Under the pieces are notes generated by a model that was given only the letters and a program-made list of their open reading frames with translations, did not search any database and was not told where the DNA came from. Of a DNA stretch of 64,000 nt, positions 10,640-22,178 are shown piece after piece (the stretch's first letter is position 1; every line of letters starts with the position of its first letter). Origin of the DNA: Brachypterus glaber (taxonomy: Eukaryota; Arthropoda; Insecta; Coleoptera; Kateretidae); assembly GCA_958510825.1 (NCBI GenBank), contig OY294050.1:44715249-44779248 (forward strand), written 5' to 3'. A program made the translations under genes and the position numbers.

Positions 10640-11610
10640 GGGAAAATTTTTCTTAAATAAAAGGGAAGTCATCATTTTAAAGCTAATAAAATTCTCTATT
10701 TGACCATTTATTTTTAATTTTTTTTTGGGTTAAAAAAGTGCGAAATGGGATATTTTGTCAAAATGTCTTAAAAAAAATTAAATAGTTTTTGTTTAATGAT
10801 TAATTTTATAATACATTAACCTAATTAATACTTTTAAACTTATTTTAAATCTTATAAATAAAAATTTAAAATAAAAATATTTTTTTTTAAATCGCTGTTT
10901 TTAACAAAAAAAAATAGAAATTCAACACCTACAAATTTTGTTTTTTTTAAGTACACTGTAAACTCTTTATAGTAAAAAGACCAAACACTTAAACGAGAGT
11001 TAAAATTATTTAAAAAAATAAATTAAAAAAAACTAAAAACGTGGTAAAAGTTTCATAGTAAACGATCTAACAGAAATTTTTTCGGGAAGTTAAAATACCA
11101 CTTTTATTTAAAAAATATAATTTTAGGTATTCCCAGCTCAGGCAATGTAAATTTTTATTTTAAAAGCAAATTACAAATAAAAAAACATTATAATTTTAAA
11201 CAAACTTTTACTTTTTTTAAACAGTTTCTTATGATTATTTGTACGGCGTAAAATGACAGTCAGTTAAACCTAAAAATCAAAAATAATCAAATGCACAATG
11301 CCTAATAAAAATATAACTAAAATGTGTATATATATACTAGTATAGAATTAAAAAGAATACCTATAATATATTCAACTTCAAAATGCAGTGAGCGTAAACA
11401 AACGTACGTGACAACAACGGATTTAGTGACAAGGTAGGACTCAAAACAAAATATTTCTATATAACGGTCCATTGCAATGCATTGCACGCTTCTTCGCAAG
11501 TACTCACGTACTGACCTGTTTAATTTTCTACATCCCTACTCTCGCAACATTCGAGTGTTCTAACCAATGAAACCACGCGCCACCTGCCGCGATTGTTTTA
11601 TTTTTAAGTA
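10640..11610. other. Convergent intergenic region, nothing recognised
   Basis: Homopolymer-rich DNA between the P450 3' end and the receptor 3' end. It must hold both polyadenylation regions. Several AATAAA-like strings are present on both strands, but none can be singled out. Confidence 0.4.
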
Positions 11611-11613
11611 TAA

Positions 11614-12112
11614 TTATTTTTTAAAATGAAAAAGTAAAGCAGAGGGCGACCGATAGGGAATCATATTAAAATCCTTTTTATTTGAAACCCAATAATCAGT
11701 TCCATTGACATTTTGTATTTTGTAATGTTCTCTGGCAATCGGCTTAAATATTGAGTTATATGGAGGAGGTGGTGTCGAATGTTTTTTCATCAAATGTGCA
11801 TCAAACTGGTAGTAATTGTTTTTATAATTCTGTGTATCCATAAGCTCTCTTTTGGGTTTTTTGTGGTCTAAAAACAATCGGCTAGGTCTTGATTTTCTGG
11901 ATTTGTTATACAATTTTATGTATATTGTCTCGATTAAAAATATTAACCCTGCTATTATTAAGCCTCCCCCTGTTATCATATAGGTCATGAGTAAATCTGT
12001 GTTTCTCAATCTTCGTTCAGTGTTGCCCAAATTTAAGGGACATATTACAGAGTCTGGTAGAAATTCCTTTAATTTAAACTTTATTATTCCCGATTCAACC
12101 AGTTGTTGTATT
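11614..12112 (-). CDS. Ionotropic receptor (Ir93a/Ir21a-like), terminal exon
   Basis: Last exon of a variant ionotropic glutamate receptor, a ligand- or temperature/humidity-gated cation channel subunit of arthropod sensory neurons. The whole visible gene has ten minus-strand exons (41448-41542, 32482-32526, 30367-30455, 28555-28734, 25795-25959, 25190-25370, 21993-22124, 17482-17600, 15430-15674, 11614-12112), 582 codons before the stop, with every junction in phase. This exon starts after 'tatatttcag' and encodes the end of ligand-binding lobe S2, CPLNLGNTERRLRNTDLL, the last membrane helix (TYMITGGGLIIAGLIFLIE) and a cytoplasmic tail of about 105 residues with a PPPPY motif. The stop is at 11614-11616. 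Ir93a is my best guess for the subfamily, but it is not proved here. Confidence 0.88.
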
Positions 12113-12140
12113 CTGAAATATAAAAAATAGTTTAATTTAT

Positions 12141-13567
12141 CCCTGGTAGAAAAGTACATAAATCTAACTTAACATAACATTAGATTAGTGACATTTTTAT
12201 GTTTAGTCTCAAACGTTATATAAAAAGGTTATAAAATATATAAATCTAACCTTAAAAACTAACGTTTGACAAAAACGTTATAAAATACAGAAATCTAACG
12301 TTAGTTTCCTAACTTAATTCTAACCTTTTTCTAACCTTATACTAACTTTAAATATTTTTTTAATTTTCATTATTAATACGTAAGCTATAGTAGAAAATAC
12401 TCATTTCAGACAGCTATGTGCCTAGGTTTGATAATTATTTATTATTTCTATAAGTTTAAAAAAATATCCCCAAAAAGTCAAAATTATATTAAGTCTGGCC
12501 AACGCTGTACTATCCCGGACAACATTTGCTATTTCACGTGGAAGTCATTATGACATCATTTAATGATTTTCTCTGAGTTCATAAACATACAGATGACTTC
12601 TCATTGTGAAGTCATTACGAGATCATGTCATGAAGATCTAGCAGCGGTCTATGGAATGCGCAAACTTTAAATTAACCGCGAAATTAAAAAAAAAGAAACA
12701 CACACACCTTGAAAACGCGAAGAGATACCAAAAAATAACGAAAAATTCAACCCCCCCTAGACATACACCCCCACGTAAATCCATTTTCAACAACTTGAGG
12801 ACACCGGGATTTTCCCACTGGGAATGTTCTCCAAGGTGACTGGGGCACTAATTCCTCTAGGCCAAAGCCTCCAGATATCTACGGCTCACCATACCAATCC
12901 GATAATGTGTATCGAATTAGCTGACTAGTAAGTTAATTACTAGTAATTACTAGTAGTATATCCTTATAAAGACAGCTGCCTTTTAATACTAGTATTACTT
13001 TATTCGTTTAAAAAGTTTAGTTAGTGGTAGAAAATAACATGTGGCGCCACCTATAGCATAACGCTGTCAAGTGCACTGAAATTGAAACATTACAGGAGCC
13101 TGTACTATTCGGCAATCGTTCTCAATCGGGTCCCGGGCACCATTTGCTATTTCACGTGGAAATCATTATGACATCATTTAATGATTTAACGTTAAATGTA
13201 TACACCTCATGACAAACTCATAACATGATCACAAAATCATGAGATGTGCTCATCATGATGTTCGTATGAGTACAAAATCATAACATGAGGCCTATATGAG
13301 TTTATGAATGTTGTCCGGGATAATTGAATGTATAAATAAATATTAACTAACTTAATATAACGTTTTTCTGAGAGGTAAAGAAAGTTAGAAATTAAACGTA
13401 CTTATAACGTATTTCTAACTTAAAAATCTAACGTTAGATTAACGTTTGTAACTAACGTTTTATTCTAACGTTAAAAAGCGGGACATTTGCACATATTTTA
13501 TAACGTACTTTTATACATTTTTCTAACATTAGAAAAACGTTATTCTAACGTTAAATTTCTTCTAGGG
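12141..13567. mobile_element. MITE family A, full copy carrying a nested MITE
   Basis: Left end 'ccctggtagaaaagtacata', right end 'ttctaacgttaaatttcttctaggg'. The interior matches 61546-62350. The nested element at 12513-13320 interrupts it. The arms are rich in 'aacgtta' motifs that can fold on each other. Confidence 0.8.
12513..13320. mobile_element. Nested MITE, termini TCCCGGACAACAT/ATGTTGTCCGGGA
   Basis: The inverted ends are flanked by TA on both sides (12511-12512 and 13321-13322), suggesting a TA target duplication. The segment 'catttgctatttcacgtgga' occurs twice (about 12523 and 13141), so one copy has been inserted into or duplicated within another. A short ORF in it has no recognisable motif. 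Confidence 0.7.
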
Positions 13568-13920
13568 ATGTTTTCTATTTTGCGAATATTATAAGCTCAT
13601 AATAATAGGATTAGTGCTTTTTTTTGAGTTGGCAACAGGACAAATGAATATCGCCTGACAGTTTCCGAGAAAATTTCAACATCGCTGTGAAGTTGAATTT
13701 TCTACAAAATTTTGTTTTTAGGTTACTTTTTACCGTGTTAAAATGGTTGCTTGGTTACTGCAGCCGAAAAGAGAAGAGCTGACTATAAGAGATATTAAAT
13801 AGTATACTGTTTTACTAAGAGGAAAAGGTAAGCTTCTTTTTACTAGTCTGTAGAATTGCGATTTCTCCCGTTAGATTAGACAGGGACAAAAGTTCTACCC
13901 AAAAAGGATAGAAGACATAC
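13568..13920. repeat. Intron sequence related to 53130-53270
   Basis: 'ttttctacaaaattttgttt' and 'ttaccgtgttaaaat' at about 13690-13745 recur as reverse complement at 53150-53200. The ends of this repeat could not be defined. Confidence 0.45.
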
Positions 13921-13929
13921 ATACACTCC

Positions 13930-14008
13930 CACTTCCACCCAACCAAACAAATTCTGTATTTGTTCTTTGTTGAACAAATACAATATTTACTTGGCCGGGC
14001 GAAAAGTG
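13930..14008. repeat. Hairpin 1 of an adjacent pair
   Basis: 'acttccacccaaccaaacaa...tgtatttgttc' pairs imperfectly with 'gaacaaatacaatatttact...gaaaagt'. It is the diverged sister of the hairpin at 14113-14204. Confidence 0.6.
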
Positions 14009-14112
14009 TAACTATATTATTTTTATTAAAGAAATTACTGGCGCCATCTAAATTTTAGTAGAATTATCTTATTCTACAGATTCACATTAGCTATGTTCGT
14101 TCGTGCCGCTTA

Positions 14113-14204
14113 GTGCTACACTCTCCGGCCAACCAAATAAATACTGTATTTGTTGTATGAAAAACAAATACAGTATTTATTTGGTTGGCTGGAAAGTGTA
14201 GCAC
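14113..14204. repeat. Hairpin 2, 92 bp, nearly perfect
   Basis: The arms 'gtgctacactctccggccaa' onward and their complement ending 'ttggctggaaagtgtagcac' pair over about 41 bp around a short loop ('gtatgaaa'). The size would fit a miniature foldback MITE or a precursor-miRNA-like transcript. Sequence alone does not separate these. Confidence 0.7.
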
Positions 14205-14467
14205 AAATGAGATAGAGATAGGGTAGACGTCTTTTGTTTCATAATTCTAGTTGTAGAGAGCTCCATTTACGGACGACGCGAAGAACTATAATTTAGCTTA
14301 GATGACGTTACAAATCTATAAGTTCCGTGTCTATAAAAAGTAAAAAATAAAAACTTTTCGCAAAAAAAAGGAACCGACTTCTATGTCTCTAAAAAGTAAA
14401 AAATTAAAAATACTTAAGTTGGTGCCAATTTCACAGCAAACAATAAAAAAATAATTGTTAGTAATTA

Positions 14468-15354
14468 CCCTAGTAGAAATTTAACGTTAGAATAACGTTT
14501 TTCTAACGTTAGAAAACTGTATAAAAGTACGTTATAAAATATATGCAAATGTCCCGTTTTTTAACGTTAGACTCAAACGTTAGTTACAAACGTTAGATTT
14601 TTAAGTTATACGTTATAAGTACGTTTAATTTCTAACTTTCGGAGGGGGCGTGGCCAACTAGGAAATTTCTACCTGAATCATAAAATGGCAGCTGGAGACA
14701 AATTTATTCATATAAATAAATCATAATATATTTTATCAATCATAATATTTTTAAACATAATTTCGTTACATTTATTTATAAAATAGCCATCTTTTTAGGC
14801 GGCTATAATATTTTTCGTGTAATATGCTGTTATACTTCGATAAACTCGTTTACCTCTCAGAAAAACTTTATATTTAGTTAGTTAATATTTATTTGTACAT
14901 TTAGAATCTTAAAATATTTTTTCAATTCTAATACAGCGTTGCCAGACTTATTACTATAATTTTGACTTTTGGGGGATATTTTATTAAACTTATTATAGAA
15001 ATAATAAATAATTATCAAACTTAGGCACATAGCTGTCTGAAATGAATATTTTCTACTATAGCTTACGTATTAATAATGGAAGTTTAAAAAATAGCTAAAG
15101 TTAGAAGAAGGTTAGAAAAAGGTTAGAATTTAGTTTGGAAACTAACGTTAGATTTATGTATTTTATAACGTTTTTGTAAAACGTTAGTTTTTAAGGTTAG
15201 ATTTATATATTTTATAACGTTTTTGTGAAACGTTAGTTTTTAAGGTTAGATTTATATATTTTATAACGTTTTTGTATAACGTTTGAGACTAAACATAAAA
15301 ATGTCACTAATCTAATGTTATGTTAAGTTATATTTGTGTAATTTTCTACCAGGG
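14468..15354. mobile_element. MITE family A, full copy, TA-flanked
   Basis: It begins 'ccctagtagaaatttaacgt' and ends 'aattttctaccaggg', flanked by TA on both sides. It is inverted relative to 12141-13567. No ORF. It lies in the last receptor intron, about 75 bases from the exon at 15430-15674. Confidence 0.85.
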
Positions 15355-15429
15355 TAACTTAGGGAATGGTGAAATTGGCACCGACTTAAGTATTTTTTAT
15401 TAAAACAATTAAGGCGTATTAATACTTAC

Positions 15430-15674
15430 CCGTAGTCGAAAAGATAATTATACTTAAAATATTTCGAATATGCAAAACCTCTTGAATAAGTTGTAATATG
15501 AAATTTAGTTAAGACGTAAGTACACCGATCTTCTTCCTTAATATTATTGCGAACTTTCTCCTTGTAATCGTCATACATTACGTAGTCAATAATTGGCTTT
15601 TCTCTTATGTACAATAGGCCGTGTTTTTGAACATATTTCTTTAAAATTTCTCCATCCGAAAGATCATTATCATT
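15430..15674 (-). CDS. Ionotropic receptor exon, ligand-binding lobe S2
   Basis: The acceptor 'tttttag' and the donor 'gtaagt' frame an exon entering in phase 0 and leaving in phase 2. It encodes NDNDLSDGEILKKYV, then YIREKPIIDYVMYDDYKE and TYSRGFAYSKYFKYNYLFDYG. The pattern of S-R-x-F-A-Y before hydrophobic and aromatic residues is usual for the S2 half of ionotropic receptors (the 'mis-folded' glutamate-binding lobe). No stop interrupts it. Confidence 0.88.
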
Positions 15675-15933
15675 CTAAAAATAACAGTAAAAAACTTTTA
15701 TCCAACACCTTCACAGAAACACTTGTTTTGAGCACTATTTTAAATTTCAAAAGTGAGTTTTTTTCCACTAGTGACTAAAAAATTTTTCACCCACTCTTTT
15801 ACGTACAGCTTTTGATCTCACCCAAAATTAGTTATAAATAGAAGCACGTTAACTTAAAAATTAAAGAAAACCCCAAATTATTCTTTAGTTTTTATTAAAA
15901 ATTCTGTCATCGCCGCGTCCATTTTGACGTTTG

Positions 15934-16319
15934 TAAGAAATGTAAAACTAGCAATTGTTTATTTTTAATAGGCATACTTAGGCCATGGCTACCTATTATT
16001 TTAGTATTAAGAAAACTTAATCTTAATATTTTTGACATAATTTTTCGCAAAATTATAGATTTTTATTTAAAAATAAAAGGTGTTGGATAAAATTAAATTC
16101 TCAACTCGTGTATTAATTGATTGTGGATAAAATCAATTAATACACGAGTTGAGAATTTAATTTTATCCAACACCTTTTATTTTTAAATAAAAATCTATAA
16201 TTTTGCGAAAAATTATGTCAAAAATATTAAGATTAAGTTTTCTTAATACTAAAATAATAGGTAGCCATGGCCTAAGTATGCCTATTAAAAATAAACAATT
16301 GCTAGTTTTACATTTCTTA
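15934..16319. repeat. Perfect inverted repeat, 189-bp arms, 8-bp spacer
   Basis: 15934-16122 and 16131-16319 are, by eye, exact reverse complements around 'gtggataa'. Arm landmarks are 'aggccatggctacctattat' and 'caacaccttttatttttaaa' with their complements. It lies in a receptor intron and has no coding potential. The perfect identity means a very young event or an assembly/read artefact. Confidence 0.9.
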
Positions 16320-16929
16320 ATACACTAGTTAAGAAAATAACATTTTTTTTTATGTATAAAAATCTGAAATAAAAAAAATCTAATTTTATACTTTTTTTGA
16401 CGATCCTCGACGTTTTAATACAAACTCAAGTAGGGATGTTAAAAAACAGTTTTTGTTTTTAATGCGTTGTTTTAAAACATTGTTTTTTGTTTTTTATTGT
16501 TTTTTTTTGTTTTTTCTTTTATTTTTTCATACCTATTTTTAACAATAAAAAAATGTTTTTTTTTTTTTAATTTGTACAATTTGTATATTTATATATTTTT
16601 TTTTAAATATATTTTTGGACATTAGTAAAAATTATATATTTCGCCATCTATATCAATATTTAGAACTTCAATTTGGTCTGACTCGCAGATAAAAGTCCCA
16701 AATAAGTTAGGTTAGGATCTGTATTAGTACAATTAAAAATAAAATAATGTTTAGAAATACCTATTATTTTTTATATTAAAAAGCCTGTACCATACTAATT
16801 TTAGGAGTGTTTTCCTAAAATAAATCTGCTCCTAAACGACCGTATATTTTTTGTTTTAGTATGGGGAAATTCAACTTTAACGGGGACCTACATGTGTTTT
16901 TTTAATTACCATATTTCTGAATAACCCTG
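16320..16929. other. Poly-T/poly-A rich intron sequence
   Basis: Runs of 'gttttttgtttttt' at about 16440-16570 and AT-rich DNA. No exon, repeat end or RNA gene recognised. Confidence 0.45.
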
Positions 16930-17445
16930 TATAATATACACGGTGTATTTGAAATAGCGTAAGAAATTTTAACAGATGATTCTACATCATAAAATATGAC
17001 AAAAGGTTCCTATAAACATATGTCTAAAAATTCGTCTTAAGGGAGCTACGCCCCTTTGAAATTGGCTAAAAAAAATCGGTTTTTATTAAATAACTCAGGA
17101 ACCCTTTGAGATATATTAACGAGGTTTTACACGTGAATTAATCCTAATAAGGCCCATCTTTGTATGTAATTTTCACGTACTTATTTAAACCAGGGGTGTG
17201 CGAAACGGGGGGGCCTTATTAGTTTTTTGTCCCAAACTTTTTTTAACACATAAAAACGGACCTTGGTAGGATTAGTTGACGTGTAAAACCTCGTTGATAT
17301 ATCTCAAAGGGTTCCTGAGTTATTAAATAAAAACCGATTTTTTTAGCCACTTTCAAAGGGGCGTAGCTCCCTTATGACGCATTTTTAGACATATGTTTAA
17401 TGACCTGTTAAAATTTCCTACGCTATTTCAAATACACCCTGTATG
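16930..17445. mobile_element. Foldback element, termini ACAGGGTGTATTTGAAATAGCG
   Basis: 'ggtgtatttgaaatagcgta' at 16942 is mirrored at 17416-17440. The arms also share 'aagggagctacgcccctttg' and 'aaccctttgagatatat', giving arms of about 200 bp that lack only short segments. It sits 37 bases from the receptor exon at 17482. Confidence 0.8.
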
Positions 17446-17481
17446 TTATCCAAAACGGTTAAGATTTTTTCTTTCACTTAC

Positions 17482-17600
17482 AGCGTAAGCTTGTTGTCCT
17501 AAGATCTTAACAATTCCCTTATTTCGTTCTTTAGCTTCTAGATTAATTGAATCCTCAATAGCGTTGCCTCTGTTAGTGATCCATTGAAATTTTTTTTGAG
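17482..17600 (-). CDS. Ionotropic receptor exon, start of S2 lobe
   Basis: The acceptor is 'aaatttatttacag' and the donor 'gtaagt'. The exon enters in phase 1 and leaves in phase 0. It reads AQKKFQWITNRGNAIEDSIN and ends ILGQQAYA. An alternative acceptor further upstream (at 17648) would put the join out of frame, so 17600 is the start chosen. The W-I-T-x-x-G-N-A-I-E segment follows the pore helix in antennal receptors. Confidence 0.85.
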
Positions 17601-17647
17601 CTGTAAATAAATTTTTAGGTTTTTTATTTATAATATCATTGTATGAA

Positions 17648-18540
17648 CTAAAAGAATTGAATCATTTATTGGGTAAAATAAATAAACAAAAAATGAAACT
17701 TACAACACAAGGTATCTTAACCTAAAAAAATACTATAAAAGCAAAGTCAATCTTACAAAATAGTATATTCTATAACTAGTATGGAATAGACTATATTCCG
17801 CGCGAGCGGAAAGTTTGTTATACGAGCCGGCAGGCGAGTATGACGGTCCCGCTAGCGCGGAATGACTATTCCATACGTATTGTAGACTAAACCTTTTCTT
17901 TGACTGCAAATATGAAACGCTATATGGCTTTAAACTGCGGACAAGGTTCAAGACAATGTTTTTTGTGACTCGACATTGTAAATGCAACAAAACACATATT
18001 TTTAAATAAAGCAATTAATGTTATTTAATAATTTTATCAAATCAGTACTTAAAAAAGATTTTTATTTAATTTTAGCACATATTTACAAATTATAATACAA
18101 AAATTGAAGGTTATGTCAGATTTTTGTGACAGATATCAGGTTAAAACATTTAACAATAGATGGAGCAGTCAAATATTAAGAAAAACTAATAAACTTTATG
18201 TAATTTTAACGCAAAACTTCAGTTTCCTTTACTTTTATAAACAAGAGTATATATTATACATGTGCTCATTCTAAAACTTGATACGGAATATTCATTCTAC
18301 AGCTAGAATGGATTCATTCTGTATTTAAAAAGTGTGTGTATTTGCTTACATTCTAAAGCAGTCGTAGAAAAAGTACATTAGATAACAAAAGAATAAAAAA
18401 TGCGCAGAATAAGGCAAAATAAAGTTGGAAAATAATAAATCAAGACAAAAAAAACGATAACAAAATACAGTAAAAATATATTTGAGATATGCTATCTTTT
18501 CAATTATTTTACATTCATAGTGAAGTTCCTCAATCCCCTA
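17648..18540. other. Receptor intron, no gene recognised
   Basis: A short GC-rich inverted segment lies at about 17795-17880 ('attccgcgcgagcggaa' against 'ccgctagcgcggaat', with 'tatggaatag' mirrored by 'ctattccata'). The rest is AT-rich and unassigned. Confidence 0.45.
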
Positions 18541-18551
18541 AACTTGACCAA

Positions 18552-19480
18552 TCAGGGAGTGCCGAAATACAGTGTTTTTAACACCAAAAACGCCAAGGGA
18601 AGTGAATAAAATAATAAGAGAGATTTGTAAAGGAACATCAGCCGGTATTGATGAAATACCAGGTAAGTTTTTAAAGGATATTTCTTCTATTATATCAAAT
18701 CCGTTAATCTTATTAATTATAAAATCCTTTAAGGAAGGCATTTTCCCAAGTGCCCTTAAATATTCAAAAGTAGTGCCCATCTACAAAAAAAGGGGAAAAA
18801 AACGGAAAAAACATCTTACAGACCAATACAGAGCTATTTTGCTAAGATTTTAAAAAAATGTTTGCAGATGAGATTATTAAGTTTTTTTGAAAACATATTA
18901 AATAAACATCAAGATGGTTATATAAAGGGTAAATCAACAATTACGGTAATTGATAAAATCATTTAGAATTTAATTTAAATAATTTGGAGGAAAAGAAGAT
19001 GGTTTTTCTTTCTTCTTTTCTCCTCTTTGATATGATTAATTAATCATATCAAGCCTTATAAGGCTTTCGAAACGGTGGACCATAAACTTTTGCTTCGTAA
19101 GGGGTCCGGCGTTTCTATGGCTTTGACATATCTGGAGGAAAGAGCTCAACAAGTTATTTTATAAGGTAAAGCTTTAGGATTTAAAAACATTGGCAAAGGT
19201 GTACCACAAGGCTCAATATTAGGCCCTTTATTATGTTTGAGTTTAGTAAACGATATTGCTAAATACTGGGGAAATATAAGTGAAATAATGTTTGCCGACG
19301 ATCTGAATGTTCTTATTAGATCAAGTAACTTCTGAATGTTTGTAAAACCCAATCAATACGATTTTGAACAAAAAATCAAACGGAAAATGTCAGTTTACTT
19401 ATTAGGGCAGAACAAAAATCTATAGCACAGGTACCCAACTGCAAATTTTTAGGCATTTATCTAGATTCCAAACTAATATA
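18552..19480 (+). pseudogene. Decayed Jockey/CR1-like LINE reverse transcriptase
   Basis: Broken frames read TPREVNKIIREICKGTSAGI, then SALKYSKVVPIYKK, later GKGVPQGSILGPLL with EIMFADDLNVLI (RT motifs B and C), and finally VPNCKFLGIYLD. The order is that of a non-LTR reverse transcriptase running on plus. Frameshifts and stops near 18790, 18850, 18965 and 19335 make it dead. It lies antisense in a receptor intron. Confidence 0.85.
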
Positions 19481-19499
19481 ATAATATATAATATATAAC

Positions 19500-19830
19500 A
19501 CGGTGGACTTTTGGCATTGATTAATCTGCCCCTATCGACAGCGTGCAATAGGTTCTTGAAACCAATAACAGCTTCCGTTTTTGGACTATCGATAGGTTTA
19601 TCCAGTCTCTGCTTTTAGCAGTAGATGTCGCTAGCTGTTTTTGCTTTTCCTCACAGCGATTTTTTAAACTCCATATAGAGATATATGGAAAGGATTTGAT
19701 TTTCGTAGTTGTCCCTACTACGGATATGTGGCTCTGAAGAGTGCTAAAAAGCACGAAATCGATCAGTCATTTCGGAGGGACGACTGCGTTAATCAAACAA
19801 AAGTCGTTTTAAGGAATAGTAAAATGTTTT
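19500..19830 (+). repeat. Repeat with hammerhead-like core
   Basis: At about 19734-19761 the plus strand reads 'ctgaagagtgctaaaaagca' followed by 'cgaaatcg'. This is CUGANGA, a 5-bp stem (GUGCU/AGCAC) with an AAAA loop, and GAAA, which fits the catalytic core of a hammerhead ribozyme. Stems I and III could not be paired convincingly nearby, so self-cleavage is unproved. The segment looks like the end of a retroelement. Confidence 0.5.
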
Positions 19831-19834
19831 ATAT

Positions 19835-21026
19835 AGATTTTTTAAATTTGTAAATATCAAACAATTTAATTTAGTTTAAAAATATTATATTTCCCCTCCC
19901 CTTAAGTTAGAACATATAAATTTCTCCATTGAAAATGGGCATATTTAAAAGAACATAACTTCCTTAGGAATGATTTATTGACCAAGGTGCATATAAACTT
20001 TTTCAATTTTTTTAATGTTAAATAACCACTCATTACTAAAATATTTGTTTTTTGCTTTATATTTTTTAATTTTTTTATTTTTGGTTCTTCATGCATAAAA
20101 ATTTACTTTTAAATGCATTTATCTTTAAAACGTTAAACCTGCGGTGCTAAACCACATAAACTTTTTTGTGTATTTTTACATAAAAAAGTATTCCAACCAA
20201 AAAATCAAAAAAAAGTACACCGAAAAAAGTTTTAGGCAAAAAACAGAAAACCCACCCGGTTTCTAATCGAAATTAATTTTTTTTACTCAACTTGAGGAAA
20301 AAAAAATATGTTTTCTGTATAGTCATGTAGGTTAACATGTATATATGCTTATATACTAATATATAATTTTGCAGATATTTTATTTAAAACTATTTTTTAT
20401 GCACTTTTAAAAAGTTGCAAAAATAAAATTTTCGCGAAATCATCAAATAATTGGCGATTTTTTCAGGTTCTAACTTAAGGGGGGGGGATATAATTGTTTT
20501 AGTTCTTACATTTAGTATTGTTTCTAAATATTACCAAAGAAACCCTCCAAAATGTTCTCAATTTTAATCGGTATCAGTTTTTATCCGAAAAACAGGTACC
20601 GATTTTTTTTTTTGTTTGAGTGCTTTGAGCTACCTCTAAACATTTATCGATTTGGCTCATTTTTGAGTAGCCACTGTTTTTTACTAAGGAGCAACTTTTA
20701 AACCAGAGAGCGTTTTTGATTTTGAAAATCGCGATTTTTTGACACACCTTATTACTCAAAAAAACGTTTTTTTTATCTGTCTAAAAAAGTGTATCTTTTA
20801 CGATTTTCTTTCAAATGGGAATTGATTTCTTATGTCATCAGTTATGTTTTAGTCCAAAAAATGTAGGGGTCCACGAAATTTTTATTTAAAATCGACCAGG
20901 TGAACCGTGATTACTTTACAACGTTTTGTAATTAATTCTTATTTATGAGATTAATAAAGATTATTTTTTTTTATGTTTTAAGAAATAATAAAATAAAATT
21001 AAAATAAGATTTTATTTTTATGTATC
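19835..21026. other. AT-rich receptor intron sequence
   Basis: No exon or repeat boundary was recognised. Short ORFs on minus are lysine- and phenylalanine-rich translations of AT-rich DNA. Confidence 0.4.
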
Positions 21027-21028
21027 TA

Positions 21029-21892
21029 CCCAGTCAACACAAATACATGGCAGGAACATAGCAGGTACATAACCACTGTTCTATGTGATGTTGCAGACAT
21101 GTAATTTTTATAGTCCATGTATAGTCCTTGGACTTTAACAATTCCGCCTCAAGTTATGTATCAGCTACATAACATGCTACATATCAGATACATACTAGGT
21201 ACATAACAATAAATGTAGGCGTTTCCGAATTTTACTTGTTATGGAGTGCATCATTAATTTAGACATGGTGAACATTTTTACGTCTTTTTGATAAACCTAG
21301 TAATTAAAGTATATAAATATCTTTATATGTAGCATCCATCAGGCAAAATTCTTATACGATGTGCATTTTTACTGTGAAAGCAAACTTTCTACCAGGCTTA
21401 AAAATCATGGGCCACATAAAAAGCCAATTTTTAGAGAAAAAATAGCAAATAATCATTTTAAAAAAATATATATATTTTATTTTTTTGTCTAAAATTATCT
21501 AAAATCAGTTTAGTTGTCTAAAAATACATGCGTTTCTACTACTTAAGGGTAAAACTTTTATTATTAACAACAATTTTAAGAATATTATTGATTCTAACCT
21601 ATAAAAATTAAAATAATATAGACGCCATATTTAGTATTGAATTCATAACATTTTATGTATCGTGTATGTTCTCGTACCATATATATGATACATAACATGC
21701 AATATTGCATGTTATGTATCATACATATGTATGTTACATCTTAAGTAATATGGCACATGTAACGTAAAAAATCTTTCTGTTATAGGGCATGTTATGTAGC
21801 ATACATATGTATGTTATGTCTCATGTAATATGGCACATGTTACCTAAAAAATCTTTCTTTACCATGTTGCATCCATATATGTGCGGACTGGG
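21029..21892. mobile_element. MITE, termini CCCAGTC(A/C)(A/G)CACA, TA-flanked
   Basis: The left end 'cccagtcaacacaaatacat' mirrors the right end 'catatatgtgcggactggg', with TA on both sides. The interior repeats 'catacatatgtatgtta' and 'gttatgtatcatacat'. No ORF. Confidence 0.7.
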
Positions 21893-21992
21893 TAAGAGGT
21901 AAAATTAATTTTATTAATTTTTTTTAAATGTTTTTTTACAATTATCATAAACCATATCATAAACTTACTTCATAAATAATGATTATATTTAC

Positions 21993-22124
21993 CTATTTCT
22001 TTGGGATTTTCTATTGGCAATGTAAATTTGGATAGTGTTAAAAAGGCCGTCAAGTTGGCTGTATAAAAAGCTGTTAAAATTGTAATAAATAGCCACCATG
22101 TAGAAAAACATAACCTGGCAGAAT
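21993..22124 (-). CDS. Ionotropic receptor exon, channel helix after the pore
   Basis: Framed by 'ttttattttag' and 'gtaaat', it enters and leaves in phase 1. It encodes SARLCFSTWWLFITILTAFY followed by TANLTAFLTLSKFTLPIE. This is the hallmark gating helix of glutamate-type receptors (SYTANLAAFLT in classic iGluRs; here FYTANLTAFLT). The preceding junction builds the Asp codon of TDS. Confidence 0.93.
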
Positions 22125-22178
22125 CTAAAATAAAACAAGCCGTGAAGATATGTAATGCTACCTACGCATTCCATTATA

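Noticed and set aside
17601..17647. Upstream extension of the receptor exon to an acceptor at 17648
   Set aside because: It would enter out of frame with the exon ending at 21993; the acceptor at 17601-17602 restores phase exactly.
18538..18780. 80-codon minus frame
   Set aside because: Antisense shadow of the LINE reverse transcriptase on plus.
19734..19761. Calling a functional hammerhead ribozyme
   Set aside because: Only the core is visible; stems I and III are not evident, and GAAA can pair in a competing hairpin with 'atttcg'.
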